DNA of 28,524 nucleotides from Paraktedonobacter sp035294465 (GTDB lineage Bacteria > Chloroflexota > Ktedonobacteria > Ktedonobacterales > Ktedonobacteraceae). Every line of letters starts with the position of its first letter. Within the stretch, counting starts at the first letter, position 1. Made by a program: the position numbers and the translations under genes. The notes beneath the pieces are model-generated. The model did no database searches. It was not told the origin of the DNA and saw only the letters and a list, made by a program, of their open reading frames with translations. The stretch lies in the NCBI GenBank assembly GCA_035294465.1, contig DATGKW010000224.1:1-28524 (forward strand), given 5' to 3'. Positions 8,296 through 15,935 of this stretch are shown here, in pieces.

Positions 8296-11200
8296 CTACC
8301 CTTGCAAAGAGGGACGGGCAACGCTGCTCGTTACCTGCTCTTCCACCAGTACTTGCGGCTGCTGTGAAGGCTGTGGCGGTCGCGGACTCGCTCTCTTCTT
8401 GCGCCCCCTATGGCTCTCAACCATCACATACAGGGTTGGGACCAGCAGGAGGGTTAGAACGGTTGAGGTAGTCAGGCCACCAATGACAGTGATAGCCAGC
8501 GGACCGCTGATGAAGCCACTATCCTTACTTAGACCAAGCGCCATCGGAATAAGGGCCAGGATAGTCGCCGTCGCAGTCATCAGGATTGGACGCAGGCGAC
8601 GACGCCCGCCTTCAATCACCGCTGTACGCGCATCCATGCCACGCCTGCGATACTGGTTCACCAGGTCAAGCAGCACAATCGCGTTTGTCACCACAATACC
8701 AATCAGCATCAGCAGGCCGATCAGCGAGGGCAGGCCCAATTGCGTGCGCGTGAGCAGCATGAGTAGCAGCGAGCCGGTAGCCGCGAACGGGATCGAGATT
8801 AGCAAGATCAACGGCTGCACCAGGCTGTGGAATGTACCAACCATTACCAGATAGACCAGCAGAATTGCGGCTAGCAGGGCAAGGCCGAGACTCTGGAACG
8901 CCTGAGATTGGCTCTGCGACACCCCACTCTGTGCGACTGTTACTCCGGCGGGCAGATGCAACGCGTTAATCTGCCTCTGGATGTTCCGTATCACGCCCCC
9001 AACATTACTGGTTGTGGCTGTGGCGCTGACCGTCGCCGTGCGCTGGCCACCTATATGAGTGATCTGCGTTGGACCCAATGTTTGCGTAATCGTCGCGATA
9101 TTTCTCAGTTTCACAAAGGCCGTCTGCTGGCCGGACGTAGCAGGCAGGAGCAAATCATTCATCTCTGCCACAGTGGTAGCGGGCTTACCGTTCGGTGTGC
9201 CCAGTTGCAGATAAACGCTTTCCTGCCGTCCGTTAAAGTTTACCGTCATGATCATCTGGCCACTATAAACATCTCGCAGATCGGTTCCCACCTGTTGAGC
9301 AGTCAGGCCATAAGTAGCTGCCTTATTGGGATCGACCTGGACATTGATAAACGGCGAGGCTGCGGCCAGGCTGCTGGTGATATTGGTTATATTGGGGACT
9401 TTCGAGAAAGCGTCAAGCACTTGCTGCGTAGCTGAGGTAAGCGTCGCCTGGTCCAGTGCCTGAACATTCACAGAAACATTCGAACTGTCGAAGCCACTGC
9501 TGCTGGACAAAAGTTGTAGCTTGCCGGCACTGGTCAGTGCGTTCAGGCGGTCCTGCAAAGTAGCCTGGAACGCGGCCTGGTCGGCATTGGGGTCAGTCGT
9601 GATCGAGAAGAGCGCACTGTTGGAATCGCCGGGAGCGCCCGCAGGCGAGGCAAACGTGCCTGAGCTTCCGATTATCGCCTGGTAGTTCTGAATCTGAGGT
9701 GTGCTGCTTAGAATGCACTCAACCTGCTGAGCGGCTTTGTTGGTCACGTCCAGGCTTGTGCCGACTGGCAAGGTCTGGGTAATTAAGTAGGTATTCTGCC
9801 GGGCCGAGTTAAAGAAATTTGTGCCGAGGTGAGGAAGCAGCGAGGCCGTTCCGATAAAGATTGCCATAGCAGCAAGCAGCGAGATAGCGCGATGCCTGGT
9901 GACCCAGCTCACCGTCGGTATATAAGCGCGTTCCAGGACCGTCGTTTTCCCGCGGGAAGCCAGAGCTGGTGTGAAGGCTCTGGCCTTTGGAGCCTTGAGG
10001 AACCAGTAGGCCAGCACAGGAATGATTGTCAGAGCCACGAAGAGCGAGGCCAGCAGAGCAACTGTCACCGTGATGGCGAAAGGTCCGAAGACCTCGCCAA
10101 CGATGCCACCGGTAAAAGCGATTGGCAGGAAGACAGCCACAGTGGTTGCTGTGGAAGCAGTCACCGCGCCCGCCACTTCGCGCACAGCGGTGAGGATAGC
10201 CACGCGCTTCTCTTCGCCGTGGCCGATATGGCGAAAGATATTCTCCAGAACCACAATCGAGTCGTCAACCACGCGCCCGACGGCGATGGTTAATCCACCG
10301 AGGGTGAAGAGGTTGAGCGAGAAATTGCCGATCCACAGGGCAATCAGCGCAATAATGATTGACAGCGGGATCGATATCGCCGTCACCAGAGTTGAACGGA
10401 GCGAGAAGAGGAAGAGCAGAATAACCAGAATGGCGAAGCAAGCCCCGATCAGACCCTCGTTCACCAATCCGCTCACCGCGCTTTTAATGGTAGGAGCCTG
10501 GTCGGAAATCACTGTGATCTTTGCGCCGTGACCCAACTGGCTTTCAAGCGAGGCCAGGTCGTTGTGTACCGCGTTCGAGATATTGACAGTGTTGCCATCG
10601 GTGGTTTTGGTGATTGCGATTCCCAGGCTTGGCTTGCCGTTTGTGCGAACCAGCGAAGTCGAGGGAGCTACAGCCTGCGTCACCGTAGCAATAGCACTCA
10701 GCTTGTAAGGCCTGGCAACCGGTACTGGTTTGCAAGCATTGGCCGCGCCCGGCGAAGCCGCCTGAGCCTTCGTGCAGGGTGAAACCAGCTTCGTGCCCAT
10801 CACTGTAAGATGCTGCAAATCGGAGATCGCCCGGAACTGGTTGCCCACACTGATAGCGAAGGTCCGGCCGTTACTGGCCATCTGACCAGCAGACGAAGTG
10901 AGATTGTTGCCCGGCAGTACCTGCTGCAAGGCTGCCAGGCTCACACCGTCTGCCTGCATTTTCGTTGGGTTGAGGGTAATCAAGACGATTGGATCGGTTA
11001 TACCAGTAACACTCACCCTGGCTACACCGTTGATACTGTTGAGAACCGGTACAACCTTTGTCTGCAAATCAGCGCCCAGAGCTGCCTGGTCCTCATTGGC
11101 GGTGACGGCGAGCTGGATAACCGGTATATCGTTAACATTGAAGGTCTGGATCTGCGGTGTCTGAACTCCAGACGGCAGTGCGATATGGCTGATCTGCTGC

Positions 11201-11529
11201 ATAATCTGCTGACAGGCCTGATTGAGGTCGGTACCAAAGTTATACGAGACAACGATCACCGAGGAGCCCGAATTCGAGTACGAGGTCACAGACTGGATAT
11301 TTGGCGTACTCTGGATGCTCTGCTCCAGTGGATCGGTCACAGACTGCTCAACGACAGATGGCGAAGCTCCCGGATAGGATGTGATTACCGTCACGGCCGG
11401 GTATTCCAACGAAGGAAAGAGATCCTGCTTGAGCGATGGAATAACAATCGCTCCAAAGATCAGGATAGCGATGGTCGCAAGCGCAACGAGGCTGCGGTTC
11501 GCCAGGCTCATTTTAGAAAGAAAGGACAT
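8296..11529 (-). CDS. RND-family efflux permease (HAE1/AcrB-like)
   Basis: A 1077-residue inner-membrane proton/drug antiporter with the usual RND length and duplicated layout: TM1 at about residues 10-32, a large extracytoplasmic porter domain, a TM2-6 block from about 355, TM7 near the middle, a second porter domain, and a TM8-12 block near the end. The proton-relay aspartate pair is present in VGRVVDDSIVVLENI (Asp422, Asp423). TM6-linked GxxxAxxxTxxT-type sequence (AGAVTASTATTVAVFLPIAF) is also present. The C-terminal 45 residues are a Pro/Gln/Ser-rich tail. ATG 11529 is preferred because GGGAG lies 6 bases upstream; a TTG at 11547 would add 6 residues. No membrane-fusion or outer-membrane partner gene is adjacent, as expected in a single-membrane lineage. 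Substrate unknown. Confidence 0.9.
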   Translation of the reverse strand: MSFLSKMSLANRSLVALATIAILIFGAIVIPSLKQDLFPSLEYPAVTVITSYPGASPSVVEQSVTDPLEQSIQSTPNIQSVTSYSNSGSSVIVVSYNFGTDLNQACQQIMQQISHIALPSGVQTPQIQTFNVNDIPVIQLAVTANEDQAALGADLQTKVVPVLNSINGVARVSVTGITDPIVLITLNPTKMQADGVSLAALQQVLPGNNLTSSAGQMASNGRTFAISVGNQFRAISDLQHLTVMGTKLVSPCTKAQAASPGAANACKPVPVARPYKLSAIATVTQAVAPSTSLVRTNGKPSLGIAITKTTDGNTVNISNAVHNDLASLESQLGHGAKITVISDQAPTIKSAVSGLVNEGLIGACFAILVILLFLFSLRSTLVTAISIPLSIIIALIALWIGNFSLNLFTLGGLTIAVGRVVDDSIVVLENIFRHIGHGEEKRVAILTAVREVAGAVTASTATTVAVFLPIAFTGGIVGEVFGPFAITVTVALLASLFVALTIIPVLAYWFLKAPKARAFTPALASRGKTTVLERAYIPTVSWVTRHRAISLLAAMAIFIGTASLLPHLGTNFFNSARQNTYLITQTLPVGTSLDVTNKAAQQVECILSSTPQIQNYQAIIGSSGTFASPAGAPGDSNSALFSITTDPNADQAAFQATLQDRLNALTSAGKLQLLSSSSGFDSSNVSVNVQALDQATLTSATQQVLDAFSKVPNITNITSSLAAASPFINVQVDPNKAATYGLTAQQVGTDLRDVYSGQMIMTVNFNGRQESVYLQLGTPNGKPATTVAEMNDLLLPATSGQQTAFVKLRNIATITQTLGPTQITHIGGQRTATVSATATTSNVGGVIRNIQRQINALHLPAGVTVAQSGVSQSQSQAFQSLGLALLAAILLVYLVMVGTFHSLVQPLILLISIPFAATGSLLLMLLTRTQLGLPSLIGLLMLIGIVVTNAIVLLDLVNQYRRRGMDARTAVIEGGRRRLRPILMTATATILALIPMALGLSKDSGFISGPLAITVIGGLTTSTVLTLLLVPTLYVMVESHRGRKKRASPRPPQPSQQPQVLVEEQVTSSVARPSLQG

Positions 11530-11612
11530 AACAAACTCCCAACACAACCTGCAAAGAGAGACATCATTTTCAGAACAAAGCCGAAGAAGTTGATTTCCTA
11601 GAGAAATATTCG

Positions 11613-11651
11613 TGAGAGGCTACACCACCTCTCATGAAAACGACGTTTTCA
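11613..11651. promoter_or_regulatory. Two adjacent palindromes upstream of the RND gene, candidate operators
   Basis: TGAGAGG (11613-11619) and CCTCTCA (11628-11634) form 7-base arms around 8 bases. Immediately next, TGAAAACG-A-CGTTTTCA (11635-11651) is a perfect 17-base palindrome with 8-base arms. Both lie 84-122 bases upstream of ATG 11529. No -35/-10 pair was fixed, so their position relative to the start of transcription is unknown. Confidence 0.45.
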
Positions 11652-11652
11652 G

Positions 11653-11681
11653 AAAAGAAAGAGAGTCGTCTTCTTTCTTTT
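11653..11681 (-). terminator. Possible weak terminator downstream of the Fur-family gene
   Basis: AAAAGAAAGA (11653-11662) pairs with TCTTTCTTTT (11672-11681) over a 9-base loop. The stem is AT-rich and lies about 150 bases after the Fur stop codon, so it may serve as the operon's terminator or simply be purine/pyrimidine-skewed sequence. The rest of 11682-11827 shows nothing recognisable. Confidence 0.3.
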
Positions 11682-11827
11682 TCCTCTCTATTCAGATTAC
11701 CAGCAGATCAGAAGAGGGTGTTCGCTTTCCAGCGTCCTCATCTGAAATTGTTGCTGAGCGAGGGATAAGAGGAGGGATTCTGACGAAAGTTGTGGGAATT
11801 AGCCTTGCGTGCAGCGCCAACAGCTAA

Positions 11828-12274
11828 TCAGCCATTCGCTGGTCTGGCCTGGCAGGCGGCACAGCGGCCAAAAAGCGTAATCGAGTGGCCTTCGATTGAG
11901 AAGTTTGTTTGCTTGCTGAGTGCGGCAAATTGCTCGGTCGGAATGCAGACATCTACATCGACGATGCAGTGGCAAGAGGTACAAGTCAGGTGGTGGTGAT
12001 GCTCGTCGCTGCCACACACGCGATAGCGGTGCGTGCCATCGGCGAACTCAATGCGGTCGAGCAGGCCGGCGCTGACCAGCATCTCCACCGAACGATAGAC
12101 GGTCGCGCGTCCCAGGTGAGGCTCGCGCCGGCGCAGATCCTGCCAGAGGTCATCCATAGAAAAGTCACCGCCGCTTTGCGCCAGTTCGATCAGGCGCTCG
12201 GCAATTGCCCGCCGTGGTCGAGTATTGCGCCGGCACTCCTGGTCAAACACGGCATAAATTTTCTCTGCAATCAC
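11828..12274 (-). CDS. Fur-family metalloregulator (Fur/PerR/Zur type)
   Basis: A 148-residue cytoplasmic DNA-binding repressor. The N-terminal winged helix includes LGRATVYRSVEMLVSAGLL (about 54-72), typical of the Fur recognition region. The C-terminal dimerisation domain has the HHHH cluster (92-95) and two CxxC pairs, C98/C101 and C138/C141, forming the structural zinc site of many Fur proteins. His130 and acidic residues may complete the sensory site. Whether it senses Fe, Zn, Mn or peroxide cannot be decided by eye. The start is GTG 12274, preceded by AGGAAAGG with 7-base spacing. It follows the 117-residue gene by 36 bases on the same strand and is probably cotranscribed with it and the ArsR-type gene. 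Confidence 0.9.
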   Translation of the reverse strand: MIAEKIYAVFDQECRRNTRPRRAIAERLIELAQSGGDFSMDDLWQDLRRREPHLGRATVYRSVEMLVSAGLLDRIEFADGTHRYRVCGSDEHHHHLTCTSCHCIVDVDVCIPTEQFAALSKQTNFSIEGHSITLFGRCAACQARPANG

Positions 12275-12310
12275 GGGCGGGCCTTTCCTTTCTACCGGCA
12301 GAACGACTTA

Positions 12311-12664
12311 TCAGGAATATTCCTGTTGTTGTATTTTACCATAAAAACGCTCGCTGTGTACCTTCTCTTTCTTGTCTACGCCATAGCCCAGGCGGGCCCT
12401 CAAACGCCGCATGAAGGTCTCGATCACCGCTTCATTGTTGGCTTTGCCGGCTTCCAGGCACCACTCAGAGAGCATCAAACGGAGGTCGCGCTTGATAGCA
12501 GCAAAGTCGGATTCAGAGAGAGGCCTTTGTTGGAATGTGCCCGGCAGAACCGATGAGCGTTCTACCTGTTTGTAAGCATGACTCGACATACGTTCGTTTA
12601 TGGCTTCGCGCGCCAACGCTGCCTGGTGCTGGCGTGCCAGATCTTGGGTAAACAAAGGATGCAT
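12311..12664 (-). CDS. Small protein of unknown function in regulator operon
   Basis: A 117-residue soluble protein, not recognised. It begins MHPLFTQDLARQHQAALARE, a charged helical segment, and has a second helical region around FAAIKRDLRLMLSEWCLEAG and a basic C-terminal part with FMRRLRARLGY. The start is ATG 12664: AGGAGG (12674-12679) lies 9 bases upstream and overlaps the TAG stop of the ArsR-type gene, which suggests translational coupling. An in-frame ATG at 12685 lies within the upstream coding region. Its strict placement behind a regulator suggests a partner or accessory protein. Confidence 0.65.
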   Translation of the reverse strand: MHPLFTQDLARQHQAALAREAINERMSSHAYKQVERSSVLPGTFQQRPLSESDFAAIKRDLRLMLSEWCLEAGKANNEAVIETFMRRLRARLGYGVDKKEKVHSERFYGKIQQQEYS

Positions 12665-12677
12665 AGTAGTAGTCCTC

Positions 12678-13796
12678 CTAATCATTGAGAAAATCCTCCA
12701 GAAGTTTGGAGACTGTTGCGAGCTTCTCTTGCCGCAAACTATACTGCTTCTCGTCGTCGCGTATTCTCACCAGGCCAGCCGTGCGTAGCAGGGCCAGATG
12801 GTGGTGCATTGTTGATTTTGCCGCGCCGAACTCGTCGGAGATCTCCTGCAACGAGTAGCTGCGCGCCTTGAGTAGTTTGAGAATGCGCAACCGCCGCTCG
12901 TCGGCCAGCGCCTGGTAGAGCCTGACCAGCTGTGCGGGCGGCACAGAACGATCAAGCATAACAGATGAGTCGGCCACAGGATATATATAGAGCTTCACAT
13001 CCTGATGAGTAGGCGTCTCGTTCCAGGGCCGGACAAGGAAGGAAGGAACGAGCACAATCTTGCGTACCCCCGCCTCAGGTCCATAGATCAGGCCATTGGT
13101 AGCCAGCTCGACCAGCTTTTCAGGGCTGTATGTGGCTTGCAGCTTGCGTTTCGCCTCGATATCGCGCTCAAGTATCGCGCGAATTTGCTCTTCCTGAGAG
13201 CGAAACACTTGCTCGTACCATTGCCATAAGAGTCTGACTATCGTACTTTTCAGCGTCTCGCCATCGGCGGAAACAAACTGGCGAATCTGCTCCTGTGCGA
13301 CCGAGCTAGTGGGCAGAGCCGTTTTGAAGAACTGCTCTAAGGCCTCTTCGTCACCTTCCGCGACTCGGAGGATTACATCCAGCGGCATTATCTTGCGCAA
13401 GCGACGCTCATAATAACCGAGCCAGTACAGGCGGATCTCCAGCGGGTCAAGCAGCTCTAGGTAGGATAGGAAAGTTGGAACATCTTTGGGGGCCGGCGAA
13501 TCATAGACCATCCCGAGTAGATGCGACCAATCATGTAGCCAGCCGCGCTCCGAGCGAACCTGTGGCGTCAGATCGGCCAGCCTCTCCAGCAAATCCTGAG
13601 AGCAGGTCGTACGAATATTTTCGAACCATGCTGCACCAATCTCATACTCGTATTCCTTTTCGTGACATTCTTGCTCATAATAAATGAGCAAGCTCTGTAT
13701 AAACTCATACGCCAGACCCATCTCGATCTCTACAGGTGGCATACCTCGGTAAGCCTCACGCCTTTGTGCTGCCGCATTTTTCTCGGTATCAACCAT
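12678..13796 (-). CDS. ArsR-type winged-helix transcriptional regulator with long N-terminal domain
   Basis: A 372-residue protein with a typical ArsR/SmtB winged helix only at the C terminus (about 283-360): LVRLYQALADERRLRILKLL, then SLQEISDEFGAAKSTMHHHL as the helix-turn-helix, and LVRIRDDEKQYSLR as the wing. The first 280 residues are an acidic, helical domain (with motifs such as YLELLDPLEIRLYWLGYYERR) of the DUF5937-like type found in actinobacterial and chloroflexal ArsR proteins; this naming is from memory. ATG 13796 is chosen over a start at 13856 because the upstream extension covers the promoter and operator. No metal-binding CxC is evident, so the ligand is probably not a metal. 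Confidence 0.8.
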   Translation of the reverse strand: MVDTEKNAAAQRREAYRGMPPVEIEMGLAYEFIQSLLIYYEQECHEKEYEYEIGAAWFENIRTTCSQDLLERLADLTPQVRSERGWLHDWSHLLGMVYDSPAPKDVPTFLSYLELLDPLEIRLYWLGYYERRLRKIMPLDVILRVAEGDEEALEQFFKTALPTSSVAQEQIRQFVSADGETLKSTIVRLLWQWYEQVFRSQEEQIRAILERDIEAKRKLQATYSPEKLVELATNGLIYGPEAGVRKIVLVPSFLVRPWNETPTHQDVKLYIYPVADSSVMLDRSVPPAQLVRLYQALADERRLRILKLLKARSYSLQEISDEFGAAKSTMHHHLALLRTAGLVRIRDDEKQYSLRQEKLATVSKLLEDFLND

Positions 13797-13816
13797 AGTT
13801 TGACTTCTTTCGTATT

Positions 13817-13828
13817 CGATAATTATCG
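13817..13828. promoter_or_regulatory. Palindromic operator candidate of the ArsR-type gene
   Basis: CGATAATTATCG is a perfect 12-base palindrome located just downstream of the predicted transcription start (about 13831) and 21 bases before ATG 13796. AT-centred palindromes at this place are usual for autoregulating ArsR proteins. Confidence 0.5.
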
Positions 13829-13837
13829 TACATGCAA

Positions 13838-13866
13838 AGTGTACCTCGAAATACACGAGATGTCAA
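13838..13866 (-). promoter_or_regulatory. Promoter of the ArsR/small protein/Fur operon
   Basis: On the minus strand a perfect TTGACA (13861-13866) is separated by 17 bases from TACACT (13838-13843). Transcription would start near 13831, about 35 bases before ATG 13796. Confidence 0.7.
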
Positions 13867-13919
13867 GGGAAAAAGGGCCTGTTTTCAAATTTTCTCGAAC
13901 GGATAGTGAAATTGGTTTG

Positions 13920-13960
13920 AAATATATCGAACCGACCAGCCTGGTCGGTTCGATATATTT
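13920..13960 (-). terminator. Perfect 20-bp inverted repeat at the end of the ABC exporter operon
   Basis: Arms 13920-13939 and 13941-13960 are perfectly complementary around a single central base, with a GC-rich inner part (ACCGACCAG) and AT-rich ends. It lies 41 bases after the stop of the last ABC gene. The minus-strand transcript would end the stem in ATATATTT, so it can act as a terminator in either direction, although no long T-run follows. Confidence 0.6.
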
Positions 13961-14001
13961 GGGTGAATAGTGCGTGAGTGGAAGGCTAGAAACCGGCCTT
14001 C

Positions 14002-14703
14002 CTATTGATACTGCTCTACCAGAACACCATCATTCATCAGCACAGTGCGATCGGCGGAAGCAACCACCGCAGCGTCGTGGGTAGCGACCAGCAGGCCAAT
14101 TTGCTGTTCTCGCACGATGGTATGGAAAAGCAGGATAATGGACTGGCCTGTTTGCAGATCAAGGTTACCGGTTGGCTCGTCGGCGACCACGAATCGCGGT
14201 TGGTGAACAAGCGCGCGCGCCAGGGCCACACGCTGTTGCTCGCCGCCGGAGAGTTCAAGAGCGCGGTGACGCGCGCGCGCGGCCAGGCCAACCATTTCCA
14301 GGGCCTCTAGCGAACGGCTGCGGCGTTCGCCAGGTGGGGCAGCCAGCAAACGCAGAGCAAGCTCGACATTTTCGAGCGCGCTCAGCGATGGGAAGAGGTG
14401 CGCATTCTGGAAGAGCAGACCCAGGCTTTCACGCCGCAGGGCCGCGCGGGCCGGTTCGTTGAGCCGGGCCAGATCTTGCCCTAGCAGATGGACCTGGCCA
14501 TCGGTAGGATCGTCCAGGCCGAGCAGGATGTTGAGCAGCGTTGTCTTGCCGGCGCCAGAACGGCCGCGCAGCGCGACAAATTCGCCAGACTTGATACTGA
14601 GATCGATGCCGCGCAGGACATGCACTATGCCGCGCCCGGTCGCGAAGTCGCGCGTAATGCCGCGAGCTTCAACCACGCTAGTAGAGATCATGGTTGTTTG
14701 CAT
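14002..14703 (-). CDS. ABC transporter ATP-binding protein (MacB/LolD-type), second ATPase of the exporter
   Basis: A 233-residue ATPase of the usual LolD/MacB length. Walker A is GRSGAGKT (47-54), the Q-loop is near FQN (98-100), the signature is LSGGEQQ (151-157), Walker B is FVVADEP with Glu176 as catalytic base, and the H-loop is ATHD with His209. It energises the FtsX-type permease encoded upstream in the operon. Its ATG overlaps the stop of the preceding ATPase gene (TAATG, 14703), so translation is coupled. A ribosome binding site is weak (AAGGA about 12 bases upstream), consistent with coupling. Two different ATPases with one double permease suggests a heterodimer of nucleotide-binding domains. 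Confidence 0.9.
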   Translation of the reverse strand: MQTTMISTSVVEARGITRDFATGRGIVHVLRGIDLSIKSGEFVALRGRSGAGKTTLLNILLGLDDPTDGQVHLLGQDLARLNEPARAALRRESLGLLFQNAHLFPSLSALENVELALRLLAAPPGERRSRSLEALEMVGLAARARHRALELSGGEQQRVALARALVHQPRFVVADEPTGNLDLQTGQSIILLFHTIVREQQIGLLVATHDAAVVASADRTVLMNDGVLVEQYQ

Positions 14704-15872
14704 TACGAAACACCATCCTTTCTCGCTATGCTCTCCTGCCGCGCGTACACGTTCTCCGCGAGAAACGGCCAGAGGATCACATGATCTCCGACCACCTGAA
14801 CCTCCGCGCGGCCATTGGCAGGAATAAGCTCCAGGGCCTCTTTTGGCAATTGCAGGCGCCCGGCGCGATCAACCAGCACCAGTTCGCGATGCGAATCGAG
14901 CGAAAGACCAATGACCGAACTGATGCCGCCGGATCGGCCAGCATGTTCGGCCGTAGGCTGTGAGCCGGCCGGCCAGAGTTCAAAATGATCGCCTACAAGA
15001 TGGATGTCCAGCCGCTCATGCAGCGTACTCTGCTCCAGCGCCTGGGCGAGCAGTTGCAGCAGATCGGAAGCGAGCGGCTTAGACGGTTCAGCCAGGACAG
15101 CAATGGGCGCGAATGGTTGCACCTCAAGAGCCGGCTCCAGTGCGCAACGAGCGTCTTCAACGTCTGGCACGGGAGCGCGGCGAATCGTCTCGGTGCTGGT
15201 TCGCCCGTCGCGAATGGCCAGGGTGCGGTCAACGCAGGCCGCCACAGCCGTATCGTGCGTCACCAGGATGATCGTCTGGCCCAGCTCCTGGTTAGCCTGG
15301 CGCAGAACGCTCATAATCTCCTGGGCCGTGAGCGAATCGACTTCACCTGTCGGCTCATCGGCCAGCAGGAGCACGGGCGAGTTCGCCAGGGCCACAGCAA
15401 TCGCCGCCCGCTGCTGCTCACCGCCCGAGAGTTGGAAGGGCCGTTTCTCGCCCATATCGGCCAGACCCACCAGTGCTAGCAATTCGCGCGAGCGCTTCGC
15501 CGAGCGCGAGGAAGAGACGCCGTTCAACATCTGAGGCACGTCAACATTCGTGGCGATGGTTAAATCGGGCAGGAGATTGCGCCCGCTCTGCTGCCAGAGA
15601 TAGCCCACTACCAGGTTGCGGTAGCGCGTGCGCTGTTCCTCATTCAGGCGAGTCAGATCATACTCGCCCACCCGGCAACGCCCGGCGCTTGGCGTATCAA
15701 GCCCTCCCAGAATATTCATCAGGGTGGTTTTGCCGGAACCTGAAGCGCCTACCAGCGCGATCATCTCACCACGCGCCACCTCCAGGTCCAGCCCTTGCAG
15801 TGCGATCACCTCCAGGTCATCGGCCTTATAGATTTTAATCAGGTTGTCGCAAGTTACCAGGTGCTCTTGCAT
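14703..15872 (-). CDS. ABC transporter ATP-binding protein with C-terminal AbrB-like extension
   Basis: A 389-residue protein, much longer than normal LolD/MacB ATPases (about 230). Residues 1-225 form a standard ATPase: Walker A GASGSGKTT (42-50), signature LSGGEQQ (148-154), Walker B VLLLADEP (167-174), H-loop VTHD. The remaining 160 residues hold a linker and a region (about 332-369) reading LVDRAGRLQLPKEALELIP, then VQVVGDHVILWP, which resembles a SpoVT/AbrB swapped-hairpin DNA-binding element. A related VGDHFELWP occurs at about 293-301, so the extension may contain two related half-domains. AAGGAGG lies 7 bases before ATG 15872. It follows the permease gene by 63 bases. The ATPase call is secure; the AbrB resemblance is by eye only. 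Confidence 0.88.
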   Translation of the reverse strand: MQEHLVTCDNLIKIYKADDLEVIALQGLDLEVARGEMIALVGASGSGKTTLMNILGGLDTPSAGRCRVGEYDLTRLNEEQRTRYRNLVVGYLWQQSGRNLLPDLTIATNVDVPQMLNGVSSSRSAKRSRELLALVGLADMGEKRPFQLSGGEQQRAAIAVALANSPVLLLADEPTGEVDSLTAQEIMSVLRQANQELGQTIILVTHDTAVAACVDRTLAIRDGRTSTETIRRAPVPDVEDARCALEPALEVQPFAPIAVLAEPSKPLASDLLQLLAQALEQSTLHERLDIHLVGDHFELWPAGSQPTAEHAGRSGGISSVIGLSLDSHRELVLVDRAGRLQLPKEALELIPANGRAEVQVVGDHVILWPFLAENVYARQESIARKDGVS

Positions 15873-15895
15873 AGAGAGCCTCCTTTTTATCGAGC

Positions 15896-15929
15896 AGAGG
15901 CAAGCGAGCCTTGCTGTTCGCCTGCCTCT
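15896..15929 (-). repeat. Intercistronic hairpin between exporter permease and ATPase genes
   Basis: AGAGGCAAGCGA (15896-15907) and TCGCCTGCCTCT (15918-15929) are complementary at 11 of 12 positions around a 10-base loop. No T-run follows, so it is more likely an mRNA processing or stability element than a terminator. Confidence 0.5.
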
Positions 15930-15935
15930 AGAATG

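Noticed and set aside
8076..8321. 81-residue open frame on the minus strand after the RND gene
   Set aside because: It overlaps the RND 3' end and runs through the terminator hairpin, and it has no ribosome binding site.
10810..11601. 263-residue open frame on the plus strand
   Set aside because: It lies wholly opposite the RND permease gene, is rich in Arg/His/Cys without a recognisable motif, and looks like an antisense shadow of a GC-rich gene.
11570..11635. Possible 21-codon leader ORF in front of the RND gene
   Set aside because: Its ATG at 11635 has no ribosome binding site, no promoter places +1 on it, and it is formed largely by the palindrome sequence.
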